A stretch of 64,000 bases of DNA. Origin: Zychaea mexicana. Lineage: Eukaryota > Mucoromycota > Mucoromycetes > Mucorales > Lichtheimiaceae. The notes beneath the pieces were generated by a model. That model had not been told where the DNA came from. It was given only the letters and a program-made list of their open reading frames with translations, and ran no database searches. Position numbers and translations under genes: made by a program. Positions 24,465 to 34,933 of this stretch are shown here, piece by piece (the first letter of the stretch is position 1; each line of letters begins with the position of its first letter). The stretch is taken from assembly GCF_025766255.1 (NCBI RefSeq), contig NW_026516817.1, positions 1 to 64,000 on the forward strand, given 5' to 3'.

Positions 24465-25168
24465 ATGGGTGGTAAGTGCACTATTACTCTTTTATATAGT
24501 CAGCGATCTGCTGCAACTCTATACTACGGACTATCTAACATAGTTGCATATGTTATCCAGCGTACAAGTATTTGGAGGAACTCTACAGAAAGAAGCAATC
24601 GGATGTGTTCCGTTTCTTGTTGCGTGTTCGCTGCTGGGAATTCCGTCAGTTGAACGTGATCCACCGTGCCTCGCGTCCTTCGCGCCCTGACAAGGCTCGC
24701 CGACTGGGCTACAAGGCCAAGCAGGGCTACGTGATCTATCGTATCCGTGTCCGTCGTGGTGGCCGCAAGAAACCCGTCCCCAAGGGTGCCACCTATGGTA
24801 AGCCCGTCCACGAGGGTGTCAACCAGCTCAAGTACCAGCGCTCGCTCCGCTCCACCGCCGAAGAGCGAATTGGCCGTCGTTGCGGCAACTTGCGTGTCCT
24901 TAACTCGTACTGGATCAACCAGGATGCCACCTACAAGTACTTTGAGGTCATCCTTGTCGATCCCTCGCACAAGGTTATCCGTCGCGACCCCCGCATCAAC
25001 TGGATCGTCAACCCCGTCCACAAGCGCCGTGAAGCCCGTGGTCTTACCGCCATTGGCAAGAAGAGCCGTGGTAAGAACAAGGGTCACCGTTTCACCAAGA
25101 CAAGTGGCAGTGGTCGCCGTGCTACCTGGAAGCGCAACAACACCTTGTCCCTCCGTCGTTACCGTTAA
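24465..25168 (+). CDS. RPL15: 60S ribosomal protein eL15
   Basis: Two exons, 24465-24471 and 24561-25168, give 204 residues, the exact usual length of eL15. Exon 1 has only seven bases: ATG GGT G, then a GTAAGT donor. Exon 2 completes GCG, giving [20 protein letters not shown]. The rest shows the family's highly conserved blocks: [60 protein letters not shown] and the basic C-terminus [17 protein letters not shown]. eL15 is a core protein of the large ribosomal subunit. Codon use is strongly biased to C-ending codons (GTC, ACC, AAG, CGT/CGC), unlike the neighbours and as expected for a very highly expressed gene. Confidence 0.97.
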
Positions 25169-25341
25169 ATTGTTTCTCGGTCATAGTGTGTATATGTCTG
25201 TATTTTCTATCACAGAAACAAAATATATATATACTCCACTTTGCACTTGCGCACGTCCTCCAATTTCTTTGCTTATTTCTCCACCTGAAAGTGTGTGTGT
25301 GATTTTATGCAATAATGCAAATGCTTGATTTGTTTATTTTA

Positions 25342-26749
25342 TTAATATTGACCATCCTTAGCATCAGGCTTATCCAAATGGTGTTGATTGTACATGTCTT
25401 CATGGTGTGCAGGAATGGCATAGCCTGTACCTGCTGCCGAGTTGTAATAGTTGTTCATGTCACCAGGCGAAGTGTTATTGTTGTCGGATGTGGGCGATGT
25501 GGGCGACATGTAATTGTTGTATTCGTGGTTATTGTAATCCGGTCCGCTAACCGTCGAACGATCATGCTCAGCATAGGGATAATATTCCTGCATGGCTTGC
25601 TGCTGGTAATACTGATGATGTGCCGGTGGTAAATACTCGGGTTCCTGATAATACCGTTCGCTGTCCATGCCTCCTGTTGTGCCAGGTGCAACGAATGCAC
25701 GTGCTGACATGGTCGGTGTGTGGCTGTTGCTTGCGCTGTGATCAGGTGCCAGATTGTCGTATCCACTGTTAAAAATATCATCACGTTCTTGCTGCAATCG
25801 CCGCTCTTTTCGATTACGACGACGCCGGATAAACAGAAAAGCTAAAAGACCAACAATGATAGCAGCGCCGACTACGCCGCCAACTACACCGCCGGCTATG
25901 GCACCTGTATTTGTATCGCCAGACGATGAATCCGCACTGTCCGATACTGGATACATGTGTAAATTTGTTCAATTGAGTTTCATCCGTTGTTTATGCTGAC
26001 GTCGGCAATCTTCGCATGATGAAAAATTACCTGTGGGTGTGCTGCTGCTGCTACTGTTCGAAGCGGATGATTCAATGCTACTAGCAGACAACGAAGTCTC
26101 GTTTGCAGAAGATGACTGTGTCTCTGATGAAGAATCAGCAGAAGTTGTTGGTTGCTGCTCTTGACTCGTCGACTGCTGTGGTTGCTCCTGGCTGCTAGAC
26201 GGCGTCGGTTGTTGAGCGGTCTCTGTCTCTTGGTTGCTCGTGGGTTGCACAGGATTATTGTTATCGCTCTCGGACGGGCTAGGGGCAGGTGTTTGCTGAG
26301 CGTTGTCGCTGTTATCATTGCTGTTACTGTCGGATTGAGCTGGGTCTGGCTGCTGCTGGGTGGGTTGGGATGAAGCGTCGTCATTGTTAGTGCTAGCGGT
26401 TGGTTCCTGTTGCTGAGTTGGTGTAGCATCAGCGGCCTTTTATTTGTGTTTTGTCGAGACAGAAATAATTTTTTTCCGTTTAGTTCAATTTTTCTGCATG
26501 CGGTTAATTACTATTACTAGGCTCAATAACGCACCTGGTCACTATTACCGGCGGCCGCACCTCCAGTCTCCTGATTATCAGGGGGTGCCTCTGCCCTTTT
26601 TTTAATTGTTGATTAGCAAAGGTGGCATGAATGTGCACCGTACCCACAAAACCAACTACTTACTGTTCTGTCTGGCCTGCTGTTCCAGCATCTCCAGACG
26701 GGCTGAGGTCGAGCTGCCGGCGCTCGATGTCAACAATGGGTGCTGTCAT
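25342..26749 (-). CDS. Ser/Thr/Gln-rich single-pass membrane protein (Mid2-like topology)
   Basis: Four exons on the minus strand: 26749-26664, 26595-26535, 26436-26031 and 25946-25342, about 385 residues. Residues 1-200 are rich in Ser, Thr, Gln, Pro and Asn with many potential O-glycosylation sites. Next comes one membrane segment with a glycine-rich entry (GAIAGGVVGGVVGAAIIVGL), stopped by RRRRNRKERR. The cytosolic tail is Tyr/Asn/Gln-rich. This layout is that of fungal cell-wall stress sensors such as Mid2/Wsc and of other mucin-like anchors, but there is no WSC domain. No cleavable signal peptide is visible at the chosen ATG (MTAPIVDIERRQ), so the true N-terminus may lie in an unrecognised upstream exon or the protein may use its membrane segment as the signal. 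The function is inferred from topology only. Confidence 0.7.
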
Positions 26750-27130
26750 TTTTTTGTGCAACAGTCAAGGTAGTACAGTGGAAATATACACGAATGGAAG
26801 GTGACGATTCAAATACTGGGCCTGCAGCTCTGACCGTTCGTTAAAGCAGTAGAAAAAGAGAGGAAGGAGTGAAAGAGACGAGAGACAAAAGGAGGCCGCG
26901 AGAGAGATGAGAAACAAATGATTTCAACATCCAATAAGAGTCACTCCTTCGAAACAAAGAGACCATCGCAATATACCCCGATATACCATATTAGACAACC
27001 ACCACGTAAACACAAGTCCAGGGTCACCCAGCCTTATCAAAGGCAAATCATCATGATTTTATATACAAATGCTGCTGCTATTTACAAAGTACACGAATGC
27101 CTCGAATTTTGGCCTTGCCGGCTACATGCC
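26750..27130. other. 5' leader and spacer, no gene
   Basis: The region upstream of the minus-strand gene at 26749 is CT-rich on that strand (26830-26910), as expected of a leader or promoter. The remainder runs to the stop codon of the coiled-coil gene. Nothing else is recognised. Confidence 0.5.
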
Positions 27131-30043
27131 TTACGGATGGTTTTGGTCCAGAAGCTGCTCTTCTTCCCGTGATAATGCCTCTTTGCCATATTCCATCAAT
27201 GCTTGGATTGTGTGCTTCAAGCGTCGCACTTCTTGTTGTTCTTTGACGCACATGCGTTCGCTATCGCGCAGCTCTACAAGCCAGTTTTTGATTTCCTCCT
27301 CCAACGCCGTGATTTTTTCCGTTGCTAGGCCAAGTTGGCGGGTATAATCGTCCACTCGTGAGTTAGCGTGAGCTTTTTCGGAATCAAGTGTCTTGAGCGC
27401 TCGGTCGAGATCTTGTTCGGCTAAATCCGCTCGTTCCGTCGCCTCTTGCAAAAGCTGCTCCAGATGTTCCGCCCTCGCCTCCTGCTCGTTCTTCAGAGCC
27501 ATCGTCTTATTGAGATCCTTTTGGATGTTATCCACTGTGGATTCCAGAAGCGACATGCGTTCTTCACGTTCTGCATCCTGTACTCGTTGCTCCATCGCCT
27601 CGTCGTAGAGTCGCTGGAGCTCTTGAATCTGGCTGTCCTGTTCTTCAAGCGCGCGCACATGCTGCTCCAGTTGTTCGGTATCTTGCGCTCGTAGCTCCAC
27701 GGATTCGTCGTACATTCGGCGCAACTCTTTAATCTGTGCCTGGCTTTGCTCTAGTGCGCGTGCTTGCTCTTCCAAATGGTCAATGTTTTGGGTATGCGTT
27801 CGGACAGCTTCATCGTACATCTTTTGCAGTTCTTTTACACGAGCACGGCTTTGGTTGAGCGCACGCGTTTGTGTCTCCACTTGCGCAACGTCATGATCAT
27901 GCAAAGCCGCAGCGTCGTCGTACAAACGTTGTAGCTCCTTTGCGTGAGCACGGGCCTCATCCAGTGCAGATACAGCTCGCTCCAACTCTTCTCGATCCTT
28001 GGCTTGCGATTTAGAGGCCTCTTCGTAAACTTGTTGCAGCTCTTTTGCGTGGGCACGGCTCTTGTTCAATGCGCGGCGCAAGTGATTCACTTCATCGACT
28101 TGCTTTTCGCAGGTATCCATGGCATCACTATACAAACGCTCGAGTTCTTTTGTACGGGTGCGACTTTTGTCAAGCGCATGCGACTGGTCACCCACCCGAG
28201 TACTGTAGTCGACTTCGATTTGCTGTATCTGCCTAGTAATCTGGTCGACCTGCTTTTCCGACTTGGCCAATCGTTCCGACGTCGCTGCTAAATCGTTTTG
28301 CGCTTCCGCGTACCGCTGACTTAGAATGTTGTTGGATTGTTCTAGTTTTTGGACCTGTGCCTTGCGTTCTCGCAGCGCGCGTTCGAGACTCTGCAAATGC
28401 GAGGTTGAGTCCTCTAGCATCGCTGAAAGCTCTTCAAATTTGTGCAGGCACGCATCCTTCTCCTTGATGGAAGCTTTCAGTTGTCGAATCTCGTCCGCAA
28501 GCTTTTCCTCCTTGGCCCGAGCCGCATCCATTTCTTTCTTGAATGAAATCTCAAGACGTTCCTTAGATACAGAGCTTGCCTGGGCAGCAACAAGTTCGTC
28601 ACTCAATTCCTTCTCCCGTATACGCAGTGTCTCGATCTCTTCTTGGTCCCTGGATGCATCGTTGGTCAACTCGTTAACTTTTTCTTGCAGCTCATCGCGG
28701 ACATCTTCGGCTTGGCGCAAATTAAATTCGAGGTCGCTGTTCTCTTGAACCATTGCATCGACCTTTACTTTGAGTTCCTCCTCGACGTTTTTGAGCTGGG
28801 CAGTTTGTTCCTCCAGTTGGTCCTTTTGTCTTATGGCGTCGGTAAGCTCGTCTTGGAACATCTGCTCCAAGTCTGACACTTCTTTCTCCTTTATAGCAAC
28901 TTTGCTCTCCAGCTGATCGACTGTCCTCTGAAGATCCTGCTCCTTTTGTTGTGCGAGTTCCAGTTCGGAGCGGTATTTGTCTTCGATGCGTTGGATGTCG
29001 ACCTTGGATGAGCTGGCTTTATGTCGTTGCTCCTCGAGTTCGTTTTCAAAATCTTTTTCTATTTGTTGCAGTCGGCTAATTTCCTGCTCTTTGGATTCCA
29101 TGGTATCCTGCAGAATGTTGTACTGCTTTTTGAGTTGCCGTTCAATTGATAGTGCCGTCTCATTCTGGCGCGAAACATGATCGAGTTTTTGCTCCGCCTG
29201 TTCTACAGCTCGTTGTAATACGTCGATCTTTTCATGTAGTTGCTTTTGTTGGTCTTCAGATGCCTGCACTTGCAAATCTCGTTCCTGATTAATGCGTTCG
29301 ATCTCTTCGTTTTTGGCATCAACCTCGTCGACCATACGGTTCAGCTCTGCGGTCGTATTGTGCAACTGCTTTGATAAATCCGAGCCGTGCCCTGTCGCTT
29401 TTTGAAGCTCGTCCACTTTTTCCTCCATGCGTGCTTCGATATCATCAAGTAATAGTTGTAGCCGTTCGTTCTGTTGATCTCGTTCGCGCAGCAAATCCTC
29501 TAGAGCTGTGATTTCGGTCTTGTCCTGCTGGCGCTGTTGGCGCGCCAAGTCCAACGCGTCCTCATACTCTTCCACCTTTTCTTTCAACGCTTGCAATTTT
29601 GTGTTGGACATGCGCCTTTCTTGATTGACCAACTCCAGATCATCAATATCGCCAAGTCTTTGGTACCGCATCAATTGTGCTGACTGTTGTTCTAGTCGAT
29701 CAACTAGTGTTTTGATTTGGCGTTTGTGAGATTCGTTGAGATCCTTCATTTTGCTCTCCAATTCGTCGCGAGCCAGAGCCATGGTGGATGCTCGTCGATC
29801 AGCGTTTTGACCGTAATGATATAGTTCAGTTATTTGTTCCTTGGCCTCAGAAAGAACGGATGCATCGTCAGCGGATGCCGACACAATGGAAGCTGTGCGC
29901 GCATGTTTACGTGGGTTCAGTTCTTCCAGCACAGAGCGCCGTTTATTTGCTATAAGTTTGGAGTGTGAGAGATTACTTCTTTGAAACTAAGGATGCTTGC
30001 TTTATATCTCTTCTTTTTACAACTTACAGTGAGCTGTAAACAT
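27131..30043 (-). CDS. long coiled-coil protein with 35-residue repeats
   Basis: Two exons on the minus strand: 30043-30028 (MFTAH plus one base) and 29949-27131, about 944 residues. After a short basic N-terminus (KRRSVLEELNPRKHARTASI) almost the whole protein is heptad-patterned, Glu/Gln/Lys/Leu-rich coiled coil. Residues corresponding to 28180-27551 form six consecutive repeats of exactly 35 residues with the core RALxxSRAxxKELQxxYDEA. I see no motor, PH, FHA or GRIP motif. Such proteins act as tethers or scaffolds (golgins, Uso1, spindle-pole or septal proteins). The sequence does not tell which. A hit to myosin tails would be expected merely from coiled-coil composition. The intron in the sixth codon is supported by GTAAGT and TTATAG. 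Confidence 0.8.
27551..28180 (-). repeat. six in-frame 105-bp repeats in the coiled-coil gene
   Basis: Reading the minus strand from 28180 to 27551, six units of 105 bp (35 codons) follow each other without a gap. The constant positions are [RHS]AL, the KEL motif at residues 11-13 (QEL in the sixth unit) and [LVM]Y[SDE][DE][AS] at 16-20, with a variable acidic second half. Thirty-five residues equal five heptads, so the unit keeps the coiled-coil register. DNA identity between units is modest, so the expansion is old and kept by selection. Confidence 0.8.
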
Positions 30044-31134
30044 GAAGCTCTTATGTTAAGAAACTGTGCTCCAAAAAAGAGGGTATGTATTATTAAAGAA
30101 AGAAAGAAACGGTCTTTGAATGAAATCACGCCCCAAGAAAAAAAAAAGAGGTATGACAGGGAACGGCTTTGAACCCTGAATAGACAACACAGATGCCAAT
30201 ACTTGTATCAATGCTCAAGGTACAGTCCTCGTCACTCCATCTTATGTCCTAATACTAGTTCTGTCAGCTTCTAGTACATAATCCGTGTCCTTTTAGAGTC
30301 TGAGACAATCACATACGCAGCATAATACACTGCGCTGACCTTTGCAGATATATTTCTCTGCTCTCCAAGACCTAATAAATCATCATCAAGCGAGACCACC
30401 CATTCATTCGCTATATACGATATGCCTGCGTTGCTGTACATCCTTTCCTAACTTCTAAGAAATTGCTCTTTGGGCTCTTTCAACTTACAACTAGTATAGA
30501 GCTGCAAAATATGATTTAGGTTCAGGGCCAGCTTCTGTAGCAGCAAATTATATAGGAGAAAATGTTAATCCAACACAGCTTCATGCCAGAAGGAAGGTAC
30601 TAATATTGCGGTGCGGACCGCTGCCATGAGGTCGTTTATATGTTCCTCTGTGTAAAGTACAGGAGTAAATATCGAGATACTTTGTTTATGTACTATTCTA
30701 ACATACTAGAGTGAGTAACAGGAGCAGTCAAGGCACAAATCATTGCCGAAACTGTCAATCTGTAAAACTGCATGAATGAATCAGGTTTCCGAATAATTTC
30801 GCAGTGAAGATGGCGGCGGTGATCATTATTGTCTGTCTGACCGACTTTTTCGTTACCCAGAACACTCACTCAATATCAAAAGCAACATCACCACGTAACA
30901 CAAGCAATATATAGATAGTTGACATAGGATGTTGAAAAGAGGCTTACTAGACAAGCTTGCGTCGTCAACGTGTAGATGTTCTTGCTTATATCCTTTGCGA
31001 ACATGTCCTTCCGGATTTGCTAAGCGACCATGGTAGTACAGATGCCAACTTCCTGCGTCTAAAGATAAACCGTGCAGAGAGAAATAGGATGGATGCTGCA
31101 AATGGATACAATGGTGTAAAAACACACAACCACT

Positions 31135-31172
<38 letters not shown>

Positions 31173-31652
31173 CATTATTAACACATGTGTTAGAAGAAGG
31201 AGCCGCTGCCAAGATCCTTGGTCAACAAGATACCGCTGTGTGTGGTTGCTTCATCACTGAAATTGATGTCGCATATCGTGTCTCAATTGGCATTTTTACC
31301 TATTCTTTGCTTTCCTATACCTGTTTGAATTTCGAAAATAGTGGCTCTCCACGCAAGCACATGTTTTTGGTATGCTTGTCGACAAGTAATTATATAATTG
31401 GTTGTTCCATGTCAGTTTCGTCCCATCGACGAAGTCAGTTATAGCGTTCCTTGATCTTCTCGGGGCTAACAATTGTTGTAACCGTAACCGTAACTATAAG
31501 AGGGTTACCTCGGAAAAGTGGGTCACCTAAAAGGGTTCTTTTCATCTTTCCTTTATCTGTAACCGTGATCCTTTAATTTTGCATCATCACAACTAAAATT
31601 CTTCCTTTGAGCAGCCACAAACTGCTGATCGGAACCCGGTAAAGCATCGATT
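30044..31652. other. intergenic, no gene recognised
   Basis: No coding region is supported in these 1.6 kb. A (TA)n microsatellite lies at 31137-31168. The last 500 bases before the MULE relic may contain its missing 5' part, but no transposase motif can be read there. Confidence 0.45.
31137..31168. repeat. (TA)n microsatellite
   Basis: A pure alternating TA run of about 30 bases in intergenic DNA, one of three long TA runs in the window (others near 37665 and 55710). Confidence 0.85.
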
Positions 31653-34022
31653 TTGAGCAGTTTTTATACACATGCTATCTTTCCGAAATCGATTCATCTT
31701 TTATGCGGTTGGCACATGGCGCAGCATTTGATCTCTCAGTTCGGTGGCTGCTTTCCGAAGAAAAGCGAGAAGTACAAGCAAGTCAAGAGCGTTGTGAATT
31801 GCTTGATTTACAAGTACAAAGACGAAGAGAAATTCGAAGAAGCAATCAAGGAATATCGCCAACTAGCGGAGGATGCAGCAGCAGCAATGATCGAACAGGC
31901 AGAAAAACAAGACATCAAAAAGGCTGAAGCAAAAGAAAAGAAGCCGAACAAAAAAGAAGAAAACAAGAAAAGAAGCCGACTAAAAAAGAGGAACTGCGAA
32001 ACAAAAAAAGGGAAGACAGGGAAATGAAAAAAAAGAAACAAAATCGCAGTTGCCCGTAAGACAAAAATCATCAAGTATCTCGAAAGGTATGTATCTCTTA
32101 CTTTGTAACGGTTTGCTTGAAATCATGTAGATTAAGTATGTGATAAGGGTGATTTAATTAACTCAATGTACCCTCGCGTTATTTTACATCTAGTGTGCTC
32201 ACCTACAAGGATAAATGGGCTGCACCGCAGGCTGGAAAGCAGTTCAACCTTAATGTGCGAACCACATCACGAACAGAAGGGACTCATTGGATCATCAAAG
32301 ATACTATGCAAACGACGGGCAGCCTCTATCGCACGTTTAAAGCTATTAACGAAGTCATGAAGAAGACAGTAAGAATTCTATATCCTCACTCATCTCCAGT
32401 GTTTGCTATTCAATTTTTATGTAGCGATATGCAAATAAGCTAACTTTGATGCTTAAAAGTTTAAAAAAGAAAAGATGGACTTCATAAAAGAGCTTCGCAA
32501 CACTCCACTTTTCACAAAGCGTCAGAGTGCAGCTGTAAGAAACCTTTTCGGCCATGTTAGTTTCTTTGCTTTAAACCGAATTCGAAAGGAGCTTGACCAT
32601 GCGTGGAAAAAAGTAGGCAACCAAATCAATTGCGACACATTGGATTATATTTGCACGAGTAGAATCAATTTCGGTTTACCACGCCAGCATATGATCAACC
32701 TAAACGGTCCTGCTGTTGACTTGAATGAGATTCCCAAACGTTGGCTCCTACAGTATGATTCAGGTATGTACTATTATACAGCTTCATCTACTAACAATAG
32801 CATGTTGTGGATACCCTCTCATATGAATGTGCTTCCTGTGTATTATATAGCTCTATTTGAAATTAGAGACCCAGCGGTATTAGTTGACCACCAGATGGAG
32901 AAGCTCGTTACAAACTTAAAGAACAAAATCATTTCCCTGGAAACCGAACAAGAGAAAGTCAATCTCTTATCCCGTTTTGAGGAGATCCTTGAGGAAGACG
33001 TTGAGACTGTTGATCTCACTGAAGTCACGTTTCCTGAGCCAGTTGCTACGAAAGGAAGGCCCAAGAATACGAAGGACAAAAGGATCCCATCTTCTTTTGA
33101 GACCGAAAAGAAAGAAGACTGCTTAATACTGCTGGTAACGATAAGCCTAAAAAGGCCCTTCAAACCAGCGAAGTACAACACGACGACTATGTCCTTTCAA
33201 CATCGAAAAGGGATCAAGAAACTTTGTATTTGGAACGTGCTCGTAAAAGGTCAGTCTTTTTGTACTCAGAACAATTCTTCGTCATATGTACTATTCCCAT
33301 TTTATACTAATAAATGTATATATGATTGTACATATAGAATTCGTATGTACCGAGCCTAAACGAGAGTCTTTCTCCTTTTTAGTTCACCCAGATATTCCGA
33401 GGGATTGCATTCATGAGACAGTTAATATTGCTTCTGACGGCTGGTGTGGCTTCCGCACCATCGCGCATTGCGTTAAAGGAGACCAAGAACAATTCATGAC
33501 GGTCAAAAGGAAATGTTAGAGTGCCTGCACAAAAACAAGGACATATATTCGAAGTATTTCATCAGCATGTATGACCTTGCTCGCCTCGAGGAGACGATCG
33601 CCTTTGGCCTTGACTACACCCGCAACACTGAAGGCAAATATCCAAAGTGCCCCAGCAAGCATTGGTTCTACTACAGTCCTAGTTGTGCCCAACTTGCTGC
33701 TGTTACATACAGACGACCTATTGCTGTGTATCCGGACAGAGATGACAAAAACGAAAATGGAACGTACTGTACGGCGCCATTGTTAATTGTACCATTTGAA
33801 GGACCAAGAACGAATGCTCGACCGTTACCTCTTATCATGCAGTTCGTTTCAGGATGTCATTGGGCGACATTAGAAATGAAAACTGCAAAGAAACTACAAT
33901 GGCCTTTTATCGAACGATCGATTGTAACAGCTTGTGAAAAGATGGGTCACACGCATGATTTGCACAAAAAACTTTGGAGATATTTGGACATTAAAAAGGT
34001 CAACATTGAGGAAAATGTTTAA
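31653..34022 (+). pseudogene. MULE-type transposase fused to an OTU cysteine protease domain, broken
   Basis: The 5' part reads SIHLLCGWHMAQHLISQF, the CxWH region of MULE DDE transposases, followed after a Lys-rich stretch by NVRTTSRTEGTHW with the third acidic catalytic residue. The segment GHVSFFALNRIRKEL to NFGLPRQHMINLNG matches the post-catalytic Zn-binding region. At 33380-34022 the C-terminal part is an OTU-type domain: DGWCGFRTIA carries the expected catalytic Cys and SGCHWATLEM the His. Introns at about 32085-32193 and 32371-32460 are still recognisable. The copy is dead: the first catalytic Asp region is missing, TGA interrupts the frame at 32025, and frameshifts occur near 33120 and 33505. 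MULE transposases fused to peptidases are known in plants and fungi; the peptidase may remove ubiquitin-like tags. Confidence 0.75.
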
Positions 34023-34789
34023 AAAGAAACAATTTTTTTAATAGTTTTTTCTTATGCATCTGTGTGACACTTTCACATATCATTATCGATTTTCTCCTAT
34101 TCCTTTTATATCAATATTAACATTTAATATACATATCCATGATAAAATCGATAAATATCAACTCAAGCTTTATTTCGCTCTTAGCACTCCATTTTGCACT
34201 CTATTCTCTATTGTCTACATCCTGCACTCCAACATCAGAGGGTCCATCAAGCGATATTTATAGAGCAGCTGTTTAGTTTTGTGCAACTATTTGGTTTATT
34301 TGAGGAAAAATGGAGTGTCGAGTCACTTTTTTGGAGTGTCCCTAGTAATACCCGTCAATAAAAGTTTCACTGCCTTCTTCCTCTTGTCGCCTTGTGAGAA
34401 GAAAAATAAAAATAGAAAGAACAACATTTGAACAATGTATATGCTGCCTAAACGTTAATGATGTTATAGCGTTATAACAGGCGGCGCCTATCAAATCGTA
34501 GCCTCTCTATCGTCTCTTGAAGCACCTCTTCCTTTTGCTCTCACAGCTGATTGTGCAATGGCAACAGCAATCTCTAGAATTTGACATTGTGGAATTGAGT
34601 TTTTTTTTTTGAAGGGGAGGGATGAATAAAACGTTGCTTTAGGCACGGTGGCGAAACTGAGTTGCTCTAACACAGAATATTGAGAAACAGCACGACCATC
34701 CTCATATGCAGTATGGTTGAAGTTCAATGATAGTTCAATCGGCGAACTTATTTATGATGGTGGGTAAGCGGAATTGCTGTTAAACGGGT
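34023..34789. other. no feature recognised
   Basis: This AT-rich flank of the MULE relic shows no terminal inverted repeat I can match upstream. No gene is visible. Confidence 0.4.
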
Positions 34790-34933
34790 TGAACAACAAT
34801 TACACTAGGTGAATACTAGTCAAATATCAGTTGAATACGTAAAGAGCTGAATATTAGTTGATTATTAGTTGAATATCAGTGTAACACGTACATGGTTGAA
34901 TATTAGTTTAATACACACCGTTTTTTCCAGTGG
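34790..34933 (-). repeat. subterminal repeat array ending in a transposon-like terminus
   Basis: About ten imperfect copies of a 9-12 base motif, GTTGAATAT(CAG) or TGAATATTAG, end in AATACACACCGTTTTTTCCAG. Read on the minus strand this is a terminus CTGGAAAAAACGGTGTG followed by TATTCAACTGATATTCA-type repeats. A second copy with the same terminus lies at 39384 in opposite orientation. Clustered short repeats next to an element end are usual for transposase-binding regions of DNA transposons. Confidence 0.6.

Noticed and set aside
23871..24543. Overlapping ORFs upstream of RPL15
   Set aside because: They derive from GATG repeat DNA and poly-A tracts and overlap the expected ribosomal protein promoter.
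24524..25087. 187-residue minus-strand ORF over RPL15
   Set aside because: Antisense shadow caused by the strong codon bias of the ribosomal protein gene.
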